NCBI GenBank assembly: GCA_028673005.1
Contig: CM054113.1
Location: 67,272,350-67,336,349 of the forward strand
Reading direction: 5' to 3'
DNA from: Tanypteryx hageni
Lineage: Eukaryota > Arthropoda > Insecta > Odonata > Petaluridae
DNA: 64,000 nucleotides
Part shown: positions 1 through 13,224 of the stretch, piece after piece
Layout: each line of letters starts with the position of its first letter
Position numbering within the stretch: position 1 is the stretch's first letter
The notes under the pieces: generated by a model
Database searches by the model: none
Seen by the model: the letters and a program-made list of their open reading frames with translations, nothing else
Told to the model about the DNA's origin: nothing
Program-made: the position numbers and the translations under genes

Positions 1-2078
1 TAGGTACTGCATGAGTGAATATCGCTTCTTGCCACCAGATGGCAAGGTAAGCCACCACTACTTAAAGCCCTCTATAAACTATAGAGAGCTTTACAACTAG
101 TGTAAACAGTTGTTGATTTCCATCGAGTCATTCTGAAGTTATCCTCTGGATCACCGATGTTTCCTCTGCTTAGTTTGTTTAAATGCTGTGTATTATATTT
201 TTAATCTAAGTTAAGAGTGATAATTTGTTAGTTCTGTGATGGATAAATTTCTTAATATTAATAAAAAATTTGAAGTGAAAGAATCTGAGAGTAAAGAGAA
301 GAGGAAGCGTAAGCAAAGAAAGTTGTTGACATTTATTGGACTTTGATTTCACATACACTCAGTGTGTTGTTTTCCTGAAAGTGTTGGCAGCTGAAAGTAT
401 GCTTCCAAATAAACTAAAACGTCATTTAATAACTGCTCACAGTAACGTAGTAAGCAAACCATGTGAGTATTTTTCTCGAAAGTTAAAGGAACTAAATGAG
501 CAAACAGCAACTTTTTCAAAACATGCTTCTATCCTAGCCACTTCTTGCCTCACACAAAGTAGCCTATCATGTTGCAAAGTGTAAAAAACCCCATACTATT
601 GCAGAAGAACTTATTTTACCATCAGCTGTAGATATGGTTTCGATTATGGTTGTGGAGTCTGCTGCAGAACAACTTTTGAATATGCCTTTGTCCTGTGCCT
701 TTGTCCAACAACACTATTAGCCGTCGAATTTATGATATGTCCGAGGATATGAATGATCAGCTGATTGAAAAACTGAAATATAAACATTTCGGTATTCAGC
801 TTGACGAATCAACAGACAACAATAACGATGCCCATTTAATATGTTATGTGCGGTTCATTGATGGAGAAGATAACATTATTGAAGATTCGTTGTTTTGTAA
901 GAGTATTACAGCTGGTTCTAAAGCTGTGGACCTGTTTGAAATCATTGATTCTTTCATCGATGAAAATAGCATTGACTGGAAAAAATGTGTAGGTATGTGT
1001 ACAGATGGAGCTCATTTCATGTCGGGTCGTTATGGATGACTACAAGCCCTGATTCGAAACCAAGCTCCTGATGCACTGTGGATGCATTGTGTTATCCATA
1101 GGGAAGCTCTTGCCTCACAATACCCGAGTCCTTTGTTAAATGAGGTGGTTGAAACAGTCATAAAAGTAGTGAACTTCATCAAAACTAGACCTGTGAAGGC
1201 AAGATCTTTTCAACAGTTTTGCATTGATATGGGAACTAAGCATACTGTACAAGAGAATGGAAAAACTGACAGCTTTCCTCAGTTAAAGTGATTTCTGGTA
1301 GAAAGCAAAGTTCAGCTGACAGTGGATTTTAAATCTCTGTTTACAGATCATTTGTCATTAATGAAATCGCACTTTGAAAAATATTTTCCAGAGGACATTG
1401 AACAACACAACTGGATCAGAGACACTCTCAGAGCAGAATCACCACCAAGTTTCTCAACTACAGAACAGGAACAGCTAATTGATCTTTCCTCGGGTTCCAC
1501 CTTGAGGACCTGGTTTTCTTCAATGTCATTACCTGGGTTTTGCAGCTGTGAAGGGGGAGTATCCTGAAATTAGCTGCAAAGCCCTGCTTGTTTTAATCCC
1601 ATTCGCCACTTCCTACCTATGTGAAGCAGGTTTTTCAGCAGTAGCAGTGATCAAGTCCAAGTATCATTCAAAAATCAACATAGAAAAGGAAATGCATGTT
1701 GCTGTATCTAAAATGTTTCCATGCTTTGAGTTATTATGTCAGGGCAAACAAGCACACCCGTCCCACTAAATGACTAAAATACAATTTTTGTTCTTTTTAT
1801 TTAAAAATTTTTAAAAATTAATATTTAGCTTTTCTTTAACTAGGTAATTTTTAAAAATAATAATTTCAACTCTAGTGATTTTTATTTTTTTATATTACAA
1901 ATACTCACTAATGACAGTGTATTTCTCAAAAATATATAATTTTTAAAGACTTCTATTTTCATAATTCTTCATTTCTTACAGTTAGTTACATGGTATCCTA
2001 AAACGGTACTTGGAGGAGGCACATGAAAAATTTTTAAGGTTAAGGGAGGCTTGAACCAAAAAAGTTTGGGAACCCCTG
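1..2078 (+). mobile_element. hAT transposon, 3' part (5' end outside window)
   Basis: The right end is the terminal inverted repeat at 2061-2078, which reads aaagtttgggaacccctg, the complement of a hAT start (CAGGGGTTCCCAAACTTT). It is followed by the candidate 8-bp target duplication ggctagat at 2079-2086. The left terminus is not in the window. The body holds a decayed transposase (239-1769) and an AT-rich 3' tail. The plus-strand transposase runs towards this end, so one element explains the stretch. Confidence 0.75.
239..1769 (+). pseudogene. Decayed hAT transposase, SCAND3/ZBED5-like
   Basis: Fragments in several frames follow the order of the SCAND3/ZBED5/FAM200 group of hAT transposases. 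The start MDKFLNINKKFEV is at 239. An N-terminal piece (336-584) contains LKRHLITAHSNVVSKPCEYF, the usual region after a BED finger. A core piece (695-1036) holds QLDESTDNNNDAHLICYVRF and the TDGA motif. A piece with MHCVIHREALASQ lies at 1082-1291. A C-terminal dimerisation piece (1548-1769) has FATSYLCEAGFSAV and IKSKYHSKINIE. Stops and frame changes near 346, 584, 1039, 1291 and 1567 make it non-functional. The family assignment is from motif recognition. No host use is suggested. Confidence 0.8.
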
Positions 2079-2119
2079 GGCTAGATAATCTGTATGTTTT
2101 GACCAGTCAAGTGTTTCAG

Positions 2120-2411
2120 TTAGATTAATACTTTAGAATTTTATTTCACTGCAGTTCGTGAGTGGGAGATTGTTAAGTTCAAGCGATGGATTTACAACTT
2201 TTTTTGATAAGTATGGAATAATGTAAGATGATTTTTGTTGGTTTAATAAAAGTTTATTGTTCGTTGTCCAATTGGCCATTTGTGCTATGGCTTTATTAGC
2301 TTTTATTTCAAGGGTATTCATGCAAGGTGCAGTAATAACATTATTTGTATCATCAACAAAATGAACCAATTGTCCATTACTAATATAGGTAGACAGGTCA
2401 TTGGTGTAGAG
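2120..2411 (-). pseudogene. LINE reverse-transcriptase fragment (jockey/CR1-like)
   Basis: The minus-strand translation includes NDLSTYIS just before FVDDTNNVI, a mutated version of the YADDT active-site box. Next comes IAQMANWTTNNKLLLNQQKS, the segment after the catalytic box in jockey-like reverse transcriptases. About 90 codons remain. The fragment ends where the hAT end at 2412 begins, so that element probably landed in or beside it. Confidence 0.7.
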
Positions 2412-3290
<879 letters not shown>

Positions 3291-4229
3291 TTTTTAAATG
3301 AGGGCTAGATGGGATATGGAGCGATCATTGAATAGACGACATAAATCAATTAGTTGGTAATTGCTGCCTATGCATCAGTGCACAGATTGAACATCATGTG
3401 TTCATGCATCAGGTGATCTCTCATGCGACTTCCTGGCATTCTCTGGTATGGCACAGCTTTTCTTAAAGGCAGATCATTGCATAATAATAAGAACAACTAC
3501 AGTAGAAGATCATTTATCCGGAATGTCCGGGACCTGGCCTCTTCCGGATAAACGATATTTCCGCTGTTTAGATAGCTTAACTACAAAAGAGCACAATCAT
3601 CAAAAAAAGACGCTTAAGCACATAATATGTATAATACGTAATACGGGACTAAAGTAGGGTAAGAAATAAACGAGTTTAAAAAGAGTATATGTTTTAGAAA
3701 ATCTTTAATTTAATGCAAACTTTTCATGCGATGAATTTGAGAATGTATGTATTAAATATCGTCGTCAATTTTGCAGCAATGGAAGACGTAGTTGGGTATA
3801 TCTGAAAACGGAAAAAAATAATATGTATGTTACAACGTAAGTTGACAAAAACATTCGTAATTACATAATTTGAAGTAGACATACATAACTGGTTAATATT
3901 ATTTTACTATCATGCAAATAGATTTCACTTCGGATACCATGCTGTGTGCGTACTCCCACACGATCTGGATGTAAGCCAATCTAATTCGCTCGTCAATATG
4001 CGATAAACACCCCAAAACAATTTTACAATGATCGGTCTACTCGTTCGTACATAAAATAATAACTATTTTATACTACATATATATAATAATCATTATTAAG
4101 AAAATTCTCAATTTTCAAAGCCCACTCATTTCCGTAAAAACCGCAAAAAAGAAGCATATAGAAATAAAAATTGAAATTTTATTTACCTGGAAATCCTTGT
4201 TGATCTGCAGATAGGGATGTAGAGAATCA

Positions 4230-4237
4230 CTTAACAG
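4230..4237. repeat. Target-site duplication, left copy
   Basis: cttaacag directly abuts the left hAT terminus and is identical to the right copy at 8141-8148. Confidence 0.95.
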
Positions 4238-5262
4238 CAGGGGCGCACCCAGGGGGGGCTGACGGGCTTTAGCCCCCCCAAAAAATCGGCATGTTCATGC
4301 TAGGGCTTTAGTATTAAATGTCTGTACTATTTGTAAGTAAATCTGCTGGTTTTTCGTAAGATTTCTAACAATATTCTCGAGAAATTCTTCACAATGTCGA
4401 TCATTAACGAAATGCAGTCACCGGTAATTTTTCAGCCGTGTCATTTTTTTGCATCCATTTTTCTAACTTCATTATAGTCTTTCCCTACACCAACGGAATA
4501 GTGACAGGAAGGCACCCCGCACTGAAGAAAGTGGTCATTTCAGGCTTCTTTTGTCCTCCATATGAAGGGTAAAGCCAAGTGACCCTGGATCCCTAATAGC
4601 TTCCAGATGGAGAGAACGCATGCGAGCGACGCAAAAAGGAAATTCGAGGAAAGGTTTTTCTAAGAACTTGAAAGCACATCTTGAGAAAGGAACGCATTTT
4701 TGAGCGTCAGTTTCACATTGTCTCTCCTCAAAGCAACTGCATTAGTGAGTTTGTCTGTTTTGTGTATTCTGAGTGCAAGATAATTCGTTAGAAATCATAA
4801 AAGTTGACAATAAGTTACCTTAATAATAAAATCTCAAGTTACCGGCTATGCTCACCATATCCTGTTGCTTCCGGATAGTTTTCTTTTTTGAGGAGTGAAA
4901 TCTTAATTTCAGAACGTTTGTTACCGTAAGTTTCGAGTGTTTCATCTTATTATCCTGAGTTTCCCGAAGTTTCAGCGGCGACGAATTTACAGCATTTGGT
5001 AAGTAAAGTTAATTATTTCACAAAATGGAATGTTTCATATTTTTATGTTACTAGTGAATAGAAGTATGTTTCGTGTTAAGAATGGCAAGCCAACCTATTT
5101 ATGTATTCTCCATATAAATGAACGGTTTAAATGTAATCATAAATGTCATTGTTTTAATTGAATTTGGACTCTTGGAAATCGTATACAGTTTGCCTGCTGT
5201 ACATAAGAACTCTGTTAAAACTGGTTTTTAAATAATTGCGTTTAATTTTACCCATAACAGAA

Positions 5263-7674
5263 ATGGCAGAAAAACGAAAAAATGTGCGCAATTTGTTACA
5301 CTTTTTCGGAAAAAAACCGAAGACAGAGACAGACTCTGAAGAGGTGGAAGACAAGTCTTGCGGTACTAGTAATAATGGACCAAGTGCAAAAAATAGCGAA
5401 ATACATCTCAATGAAACAGAGGCAGCCTCTTCTAATTCCTTTAATATTGATCAAAATGATATAGCTCTTTTAAAGAAGAACCCATTGTCTAGCGATGACA
5501 AGTTAGATATTCTAAGAATCCTTTGGAAACCTAAAGCAGACTATCATTTTCCTTCCTGCATCTTTAAAAATCAAAAAAGAAGTTTTCAACACTCATGGCT
5601 GGTAAAATATCAATGGTTATGTTATTCTAAATCTGAAAATAGTGCCTATTGTAAGTACTGTACATTTTTTGCGCCAGTGGAAGTCGGTAAGTCTAAGGCA
5701 CAGGCTGTTGGATACTTAGTTTCAAATGGTTTTTCTGACTGGAAACACGCAATTGAAGCATTAAATGGACACGAAAAACTGCTTATCATACCAGTTCTGT
5801 GTTGACTTTTCAAAGATTGCAAGACATTCGTGATCAGAAAGTTACATCTATTGATAAGCAAATAGATAAGGATAAGGCACAAAAAGTTCAACTAAATAGG
5901 AAAAGATTAGAACCTATCATTAAAACAGTAATTATTTGTGGAAAACAAGGAATACCTCTTCGAGCCCATCGAGATTATGGTCAGTTTTGTGTTGAAAATG
6001 AGCCTGAAGAAAATGAGGGTAACTTTCAGGCAATATTGCGTTCCAGAATTGATGCTGGCGACAAAGAATTAAGAGAACATCTAGAAAACTGGTAAAAATG
6101 CAACGTTTCTCAGCTGGAACATTCAAAATCAAATTCTGGTAGCATGCAACAACATAATACTGAGGGAAATTGTTGCGAAGGTAAATACTGCAAAATTTTT
6201 CTCAATTCTTGCAGACGAAACCTGTGATATATCGACTACTGAGCAATTTTCATTGTGTGTGCGATACATAGATGAGGATAAAGAAGGGAGTTTGTCAATA
6301 CGAGAAGATTTTTTTACAGTTTGTTCCAGTATCAGATACTTCTGGTCGTGAACTATCAAATACGTTAATTGAATCGGTTAAAAGTGTAGGAATTGATTTA
6401 AAATTCTTACGAGGTCAGGGCTATGATGGTGCTGCGTCAATGAGTGGGAAATTCAATGGAGTTCAAACACATACAAGGAAATTGTACCCCCTTGCACTAT
6501 ATGTCCACTGCGCATCACATAGTTTAAATTTAGCAATTGGAAATGCTGTGAAAGTGCAAAAAGTAAAGAATTGCTTGGGTATAGTAGAGCGAATTTATAA
6601 GTTTTTCAATACTCCTAAAAGAGGTGAAGTATTAACGAGAAAAATTAATGAACATTGCCCTGAATCAAATAAGAAAAAACTACGACAACTAGCTAATACA
6701 AGATGGGTTGAACGGCATGAATCCATAATGGTAATGATTGAACTCTTTGTCGCGATTTATTTTGCTCTTGATGAAATAAGTTCCTGGCAGAACCAAGAAG
6801 TTTCATCCGGTGCCCAAATGCTATTAAACTCTATTTGTGAGTTTGGTTTTCTTATTTCAGTATATACAGTACAGGCATTTTTTCCTATACATTAGCATTG
6901 TGCAGATTACTGCAAAAAGTTGATAGTGACCTTCACTCAGCACTTAATCATGTGCGTGATGTTGTAGAACAAATAGAAAGTATGCGAACTAATTCAGAAA
7001 ATGAATTTAGGGCTATATTTCAAAAAGCTTCTGAAAAAGCAATATCGATTGGTATTGAAGTAAAGAGGTTAATAAGCTGCAAACGCCGTCAGAGTGAAGA
7101 TGTTCCATCTGAAACTACGGAGGAATATTACCGAAGGTTTATATTCATTCCCTTCGCAGATCACATGCTAAGCCAGGTGAATGAAAGGTTTTCTAAACAT
7201 CAGGGCGTACTACTTGAATTTAGCAGTATTCTACCTAAAGGAGAACTTCAAAAACAATCTGAAATCGAGAATTTTTTTAGGCTAGTTGAATTCTACAATA
7301 CCGATATTCTCTCAACAAATGAGTTTGTCTTAAAGGCAGAATTTATAATGTGGTACAAACGTTTTGATAAGTTGGTATCTACAATAGCCCCACCGAAGAA
7401 TGCTATAGATGCATTGAATCAGTGTGATAGATTAATTTATCCAAATATTTTCATATTGCTAAAAATATTTGCCACACTTCCTATTACTACGTGCACCAGT
7501 GAAAGATCATTTTCGACTTTACGAAGGTTGAAGGCATATTTGAGGAACGCCATGTCTCAAGACCATTTAAATGGCTTAGCGCTTTTAAATATACATCGAC
7601 ACATTAAAATTAACCCTCAAGATGTTTTAAACGAATTACAGAAATCAAAGAGAAAAATTGACATTTTAATCTAG
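5263..7674 (+). pseudogene. hAT transposase, ZMYM1-like (TTF-type finger, hAT dimerisation domain)
   Basis: The reading starts at MAEKRKNVRNLLHFFGKKPK. It continues with the TTF-type zinc-binding region (FPSCIFKNQKRSFQHSWLVK, then NSAYCKYCTFFA) and the GFSDWKHA box. It then gives ILADETCDIST with the first catalytic aspartate (near 6210), GQGYDGAASMSGKFNGVQ (near 6415), the HCASHSLNLAIGNA box, NTRWVERHES, and the C-terminal dimerisation box LPITTCTSERSFSTLRRLKA (near 7480). Frame shifts lie near 5800, 6100, 6270-6330 and 6890, so several partial ORFs replace one protein of about 800 residues. ZMYM1-like hAT proteins are common in arthropod genomes. The copy looks recently inactivated, because long stretches are still open. 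Confidence 0.88.
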
Positions 7675-7688
7675 AATGAAATATGCAT

Positions 7689-7994
7689 TGAATGATGTAA
7701 TTAATAATTAAAAATAGTTTGTATTTTTTGTCGAATTTATACCAAGCTTTTCATTATTGCTAACCATGTCAAAATTTTCATTTTTTTCTTTTTTCCTTAA
7801 ATTTGTGGATTCTTAAAACTGGATATCTCAATCGCATTTCTTGAATGATGTAATTAATAATTGAAAATAGTATGTATTTTTTGTCAAATTTGTACCAAGC
7901 TTTTAATTATTGTTAACTATGTCAAAATTTTCCTTTTTTTCTTTTGTCATTAAATTTGTGGGTCCTTAAAACTCCAAATCTCAATCGCATTTCT
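7689..7994 (+). repeat. Tandem duplication, period 153 bp, in the hAT 3' region
   Basis: Two diverged copies begin with tgaatgatgtaattaataat at 7689 and 7842. Each ends with a form of ctcaatcgcatttc. They lie between the transposase stop and the right TIR. Confidence 0.85.
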
Positions 7995-8140
7995 TTTCTT
8001 TAGTGAATACCCCCTATTCTCTATCCGAGAATCACTACGTTTTTATCCCAAATTAAAACGTAAAGTATTAGATATGTTCGGTGGGATATATTTTCTTATG
8101 GCTGAGCCCCCCCCAAGAGAAAATCCTGGGTGCGCCCCTG

Positions 8141-8148
8141 CTTAACAG
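8141..8148. repeat. Target-site duplication, right copy
   Basis: cttaacag directly follows the right hAT terminus. On the minus strand it overlaps the last codons of the pogo transposase. Confidence 0.95.
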
Positions 8149-9878
8149 TAGGATTTGTGGTAACAGCATCTGCAGAAACTGAAGGAGAGGATGATGAAAC
8201 AGTTCTTTTAAAAAAATCTGTCAGTGTCATCTGCTTGCACTTGCTACGCCCTTCTTTTTCAAATTTTTCTTTCAGTCTGTACATCTGGAGTACCTCCTGC
8301 TCAGTTGTAAAGGACCTTTGCTCCATGAACTTGATAAGATTATCACAACATACAATAGCCTCGGACATAGTCATTTTCTTCTCCTCGTCAGCTAACACAT
8401 CACTGTCCTCGCTGTCTTCACTCTCATTTAACATGGGGCCAATAAAGGCATCGATAATTTCAATGTCAGTAAAAGTTGTTCAAATAGGAGCATTTTTATC
8501 ACATTCAATCCATCCCTCAATTTCATTATCGGTTAGGTCTGGGATAGCATTAATTCCCTTCGTATATTGCACAAATTCTACAAAATCATCATTAAGTTCG
8601 GATGAATCAAATCCAAGAAAGTCGTCCGTGTCTCTGGAATCTTCATTAAATTTTGATTCTGGCAAAAGATTATGCCAACACCGTTTTAAAACTGAGGGTG
8701 TTACCTTATTCCATGCATGTGAAATACACCACACCGCATCCTTCAGTGTTACATCTTTTTTGAACTGTTCGTAGCTTAAAGACCCGTCAAAATTTTCAAT
8801 TTTTTTCATTAATTCACTTCGATAATGGCATTTCAAATTTTTAATTATGCCTTGATCCATTGGTTGGATGAGAGACACAATTTGGGGGTAAATACAACAT
8901 GAAAACATTCTCCTTGAAGAGTGTTTCTACTGGAGGGTGAGCAGGGCAGTTGTCCAACAATAATAATATTTTTGCATTTTCAGGTAAGCCAACCTTCTTG
9001 AAATGATCCCTTACCTCAGGTAAAAAATGACCATTAAACCACTCACCAAAAATGTCTTGAGTGATCCAAGCACGTTTGTTTGCACGGTAAATCACGGGGA
9101 AAATCTTTATGCCTTTGAAGACTCTAGGTTTTGCACTTTTTCCTATTACCATGAGCTAGCACTTGTGTGTGCCGGCAGGATTGGAACACATCATTACAGT
9201 AAGTCTCTCCTTAGACTCTTTTACTCCCGACGCTGCTTTTTCATCAATGCAAACAAAAGTGTGCCGTGGGAGACAACGCCAAAACAAACCTTTCTCGTCC
9301 ATATTGTATATTTGCTCTGTGCTAAGTCCATGTTCTTCAACTAACTTTGCTAAATCATTAACATATTCCTCCGCGGCTTCATAATTTGCTGACATTTTTT
9401 CACCGGAAATTTTTAAATACCGTATACCATGGCGATTTTTGAATTTCTGCAACCATCCCGTAGAATAATCATATTCTCCTTCGATTTTTAGGTGTTCGTG
9501 GTAAGATTTTGCCTTCTCCATTATCATAGGACCTGAGATAGGAATCCCTTCACTCCTACGTTGGCGGAACCACTCATACACTACTTTGTCTAGGTCACTA
9601 CTCTTGGGACCACGTAAAGTTTTCCTTTTTGAGATACCGGCCATTGAATCTGATTCTGCAACAAATTGGAAAATTTTATCTTTCTGCGCCTTTATGTCAT
9701 ATATTGTAGATTGTCCTACACCATACTCCTGACGAAGTTGAGATACACTTACGCCGTGATCTATTTTTCTCAAAACCTTTACTTTTTGCTGGATAGTGAG
9801 ATTCTGTCTTTTTCTCTTGCCGGCACTTGTTCCAGTCCCAACATCTTTTGGATGCGTCTTCTTGGGTATTCTCTCCAT
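8149..9878 (-). pseudogene. pogo/Tigger transposase (CENP-B/jerky-like), frameshifted
   Basis: The DDE-type transposase begins at the ATG at 9878. An N-terminal CENP-B/psq helix-turn-helix (KVKVLRKIDHGVSVSQLRQE, residues about 33-70) is followed by a second DNA-binding domain (GWLQKFKNRHGIRYLKISGE). The three acidic catalytic positions are visible in IYNMDEKGLFWR, LLLLDNCPAHPP and IQPMDQGIIKNLK, giving a DDD triad. Frameshifts near 9155 and 8880 break the frame, and another break lies near 8480. The acidic C-terminal part ends with TNPTVK, directly at the hAT duplication; the stop codon TGA lies on the other side of the hAT at 4227-4229. The copy is inactive. Confidence 0.88.
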
Positions 9879-9904
9879 TATTACGGTTGAGGGACAGGAT
9901 GATC

Positions 9905-10290
9905 TGGGTTTGGTTCCAGGGAATTATTTCTTTCTCTCATATGGTCACATGTAAAAATAGACTTTTCTACGTGCAGGCTTTCTTTCTTTTGGCTATTAAA
10001 ATTAGAAAAAACTGACCTACGATTATGCAATTTGAACAGTTTTAAAGAAAAATTAATCTTTTTCCGCCTACAGCTCAAAATCATTCACTTTAAATGTTTA
10101 AATCACATATTTTTGAGAAATATAGCCATTTTAACGACAACTGCATTGGCGACAATGTAATTGTCAGAACTCGAACTAACTCATATTGTTGTCTCAAGGC
10201 TAAATGCTTTCTCCTCTTCCCCTCCCCTGCTTCAAAATTTGTTTATCTTGATAACCGACTGCTGCGAGAAATAAAATCATTATAAATGGG
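9905..10290 (+). repeat. Dispersed repeat family A, copy 1
   Basis: The order is a ggttccag start, gtaaaaatagac, ttttggctattaaaattag, gaactgacctac-like text, ttaacgacaa, then tattgttgtctcaagg. The same order occurs in reverse at 30150-30490 and forward at 47380-47660. It lies directly upstream of the pogo start codon and probably removed or displaced that element's 5' end. No coding potential was recognised. Confidence 0.6.
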
Positions 10291-10500
10291 AACAGTTTAA
10301 ATAATTTATTATTAGTTAAAAGTTTAAATTCTGTATTTATACAAATTATTAGTAAATAAAGTTAATTTTTGAAGAATATAAAAACATATTTCACATTCAG
10401 ACTAAAAAAATAAAAATAAAATTTTTAAGTTAATAACTTTTATAAAGCACGCAAAACTGAAAAAATAAAATTTTAATAATTTTTTTATTAATAACTTATA

Positions 10501-10690
10501 CAGTAAAACCTTGTTATTTTGATCCCGGATAATTCGAAATAGCATGTAATTCAAAGCTAAGAGCAGTCCCCGGCCAACATCATAGGATTTTGCAGACTTT
10601 TTAGCACAGATTATTCGAAATACGTCTACAATGAAATTCAAAGTCATGATCTGGTCTGGTGACTTGTGAACAATTCCTTTAATTTGAAAC
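10501..10690. mobile_element. Solo Tigger/pogo-like terminus
   Basis: cagtaaaaccttgttatttt follows TA at 10499-10500 and runs into gatcccggataattcgaaat, a typical Tigger-type end. No opposite inverted end is visible nearby. The right limit is arbitrary, set where the subterminal-looking text stops. Confidence 0.5.
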
Positions 10691-10892
10691 ATTTACCCCT
10701 GTTGTGTGTTTAAGTGGAAAGTTCATGCATGCACATGACAAAGGCATCACATTTTTGTTTTCCATTTCTCTCAAACTAAATATACATTGCCCCCCAAACA
10801 GGTAACTTCTTTTTACTTATTTAATAAAAAATTTTTCTTCTACTTAAACTTAATATTCTTCATAAAGAGTTGTTTATCTTAATTTTTGGCAG

Positions 10893-10981
10893 CTGAGCTG
10901 GATAAGTTGAAGAACAATACAGATGTAAATGAAGTATGTGAACAAAGAATACAGCAGCCTCAGAGGATACTTGCAAATGAG
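10893..10981 (+). CDS. Coiled-coil protein gene, internal exon 1 seen
   Basis: The acceptor is ttaatttttggcag before 10893 and the donor is GAG|gtaact at 10981. The exon opens with the last two bases of a codon and ends in phase 0. It encodes ELDKLKNNTDVNEVCEQRIQ and nine more residues ending in ILANE. The next exon starts in phase 0, so the two join in frame. Upstream exons are not identified here, so the start of the protein is unknown. Confidence 0.55.
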
Positions 10982-13012
10982 GTAACTGTCAATTACTAAT
11001 TAGTATATCCATTTATGTTAGTGCTCTCCTATTTCTGTAATTCTGTTCATCCATTCAACATCTAAATTTAAGACACTGGTCTTACTTATTAATTATTTAT
11101 AGGCTTTGGAACATGCTGAATGCAAATTCCTCGTGGCACCTAAAAAGAATTTCATCATGGATCATACTACTATAACTTATTTTATCATAAACAGTATGAG
11201 TGTCTGCTAAATGAAATAAAACATAGTCATAATAATAATTTTACGCAATTATTATCACTTTTTTCATTTAACTTACAATCAAACCTATTATGGAATTACA
11301 CAAAGTGATTGTCTCTTGAGTGGATTTTATCCTTCTATTTTTAGATGCTAACTTTTAAACAACCCTTTGACTCTAGTTGTATAGTTTCCTATTGGTCTTG
11401 ACTTCTAATGTCGTATCGTAAGTGATAGGAATTGGGATAATGATAACGTCACGAGTTTGGATGGCCAAAGATTTATTACTTTTTTATTAAACACTGACAC
11501 AGTATACAGAAAGACAACCTGAAGCGGATTGACTTCCTTCCCCTTGCTCAACTCCTCGGATGCATGTTAGTGCTGTTACCATATCCCCACACACAAGATG
11601 GCCACCGTGCGCAATCCTCTCACTACATAACACCTAAGTTTTGAGAAAGACTTAGATTTTTGTTGAAACCAACTTATGTAATTACCAGATATCCACAAAA
11701 AAGGAATTGAGCTTTATTTTCTATAATCTCTATTTCATATATAAACCCAACAGTAATGTACAAGGACGCTCAAAAATGTCTTCATATAGATTAATCCTGA
11801 ATATTTCAATCACTTTCATGTTAAATTATTGAATGTATGACTTTTAGTATTTTCTTCCAATGAATTATTGTGAGTGATGATGATTTGCTGAAGCATTGCA
11901 TATTTAAAATATAAACCTGCAATTAAGTTATTGATCATTCTTGTTTTCTTTAGAGAATTCTTTGTAAGTTATTTTTTGGACCAAACTCACCTAAGTACCG
12001 GTTGCCCAACATCAAATATAATTTTGGTGGAAGTTGTTATAAAACTACTTTTCAGAAATAGCTGAAACTGAGACACACATGCTAGATTTTAACAGATGGG
12101 CGGCTTAAAGAAAGGAGCTAAATATGATTGCCGGAGAAATACTAAAACATTACCAATTAGCGAAAAATGCAAAAAATTCTATTTTTTCAATCTGAGGAAT
12201 TTTGACCATCATGACTCATATGCACATTATTAGCACATACATATATCACTTGTACTGTCCTGACTTTTTTGTATCTGTTTATTATATGTATAAATTGTTA
12301 AAATATGATTTTTTTGTTAATGCAAATTATAAAAGTGATGAAATGTTTTGACCGATATATATGTCATCAGAATTCTAAAGACATAAGTCCAAAAATACTT
12401 TTGATTTCATATTATATTCTTGATTTAATTATATATTAATAGTATTAATAATAACATTAATAATATTTAATTGGTTAAATTTGCATTAATTTATGCAATA
12501 CTTTGTATGAGTATCAAACTTATTATTTTTTATACTAAGCATTTGTGGTTGTTGTCATTTTAACTGCATTGATACCACTTGAATGCCCTAATAACATAAG
12601 GAGAAATTCATGATGAATTCTTGGATTGTAACTTTGTAAATTCAGATCAAAACTAAATTTTTAAAATAAATTATTGAACATATATAATTTCAGGGGAAAC
12701 TTTCATTTATAAAAGTTGGCTGAAAATGGAAGTGAAATATGTTAAAAAGAAAACATTCTTAAGAAAATCAACATTTGTTGCATACCAAATGGCAAAAATA
12801 AATTTTAAGATGAGCATCTGAAATGTAGTGGCATAAAAGTCGTATGGCAGACCGAATTTGTAATATGTCAAATGGCTTATAAGATGTTAGTCATTCAACC
12901 TTTAAATGTCCAATTTTCAGATTCTCATTCTAAAATTTGTTTTTTAGGTTTTAATGTGCAATAAAAGTGGTTGGATTAGTTTTTAATGCTTGTAACACTC
13001 GTTTCTAATCAG

Positions 13013-13224
13013 TGGAAAAGCAGTATCCATGAAATGGAGCGTCGTTTGAAGTCATCTGAGGAATGCAAGAATAAGTTACAGAAAGCTTTTGAATCTGCGC
13101 TTCAAGTGAGCGAGAAGTTGCAGAAAGAAACAAAAGAAAAGGTACAGGAAAATGCTGAACTGAGGGAAGCAAAGAATGCTGCCGAAACAAAGCTCAAGGA
13201 ACTGCAAGGAAAGATTATGGAGAA
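13013..13224 (+). CDS. Coiled-coil protein gene, internal exon 2 seen
   Basis: The acceptor is cgtttctaatcag before 13013 and the donor is AA|gtaatc after 13224, leaving phase 2. The 70 residues start WKSSIHEMERRLKSSEECKN. They are rich in Lys, Glu and Leu with heptad spacing, and continue with LQVSEKLQKETKEKVQENAE and ETKLKELQGKIMEK. This predicts a long coiled coil. The protein family is not recognised. The exon-to-exon phase agreement on both sides is the main evidence that it is real. The 2-kb intron before it (10982-13012) holds nothing recognised. Confidence 0.65.

Larger units (their letters stand above)
4238..8140 (+). mobile_element. hAT transposon, 3.9 kb, with intact ends and perfect 8-bp duplication
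   Basis: The ends are CAGGGGCGCACCCAGG at 4238 and its exact complement ending at 8140 (16 bp). They are flanked by identical cttaacag at 4230-4237 and 8141-8148. Both TIRs continue into G- or C-rich runs (agggggggct and gagccccccccc). Inside are a plus-strand transposase pseudogene (5263-7674) and a 3' UTR with a 153-bp tandem duplication. The element is inserted in the last codons of the pogo ORF, so it is younger than that element. Confidence 0.95.
3500..9895 (-). mobile_element. pogo/Tigger transposon, split by a nested hAT; 5' end lost
   Basis: The 3' terminus on the minus strand is at 3500, where CAGTAGAAGATCATTTATCC follows a TA at 3498-3499. This is a Tigger-type end next to the expected TA target. 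The minus-strand transposase lies at 8149-9878. Removing the hAT at 4238-8140 and one copy of its 8-bp duplication joins the coding end to the 3' UTR (3560-4229). No matching inverted end was found after the start codon. The sequence from about 9900 belongs to another repeat family, so the 5' terminus is lost or displaced. Confidence 0.75.

Noticed and set aside
3303..3310. ggctagat, identical to the 8 bases after the first hAT (2079-2086)
   Set aside because: No hAT terminus adjoins it, so the match is probably chance.
8130..8774. 214-codon plus-strand ORF
   Set aside because: It is antisense to the pogo transposase and starts inside the hAT terminus.
11440..11640. Possible LTR or gene in intron text with tattaaacactgacacag and a GC-richer patch
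   Set aside because: No TG...CA ends, primer-binding site or second LTR could be found.
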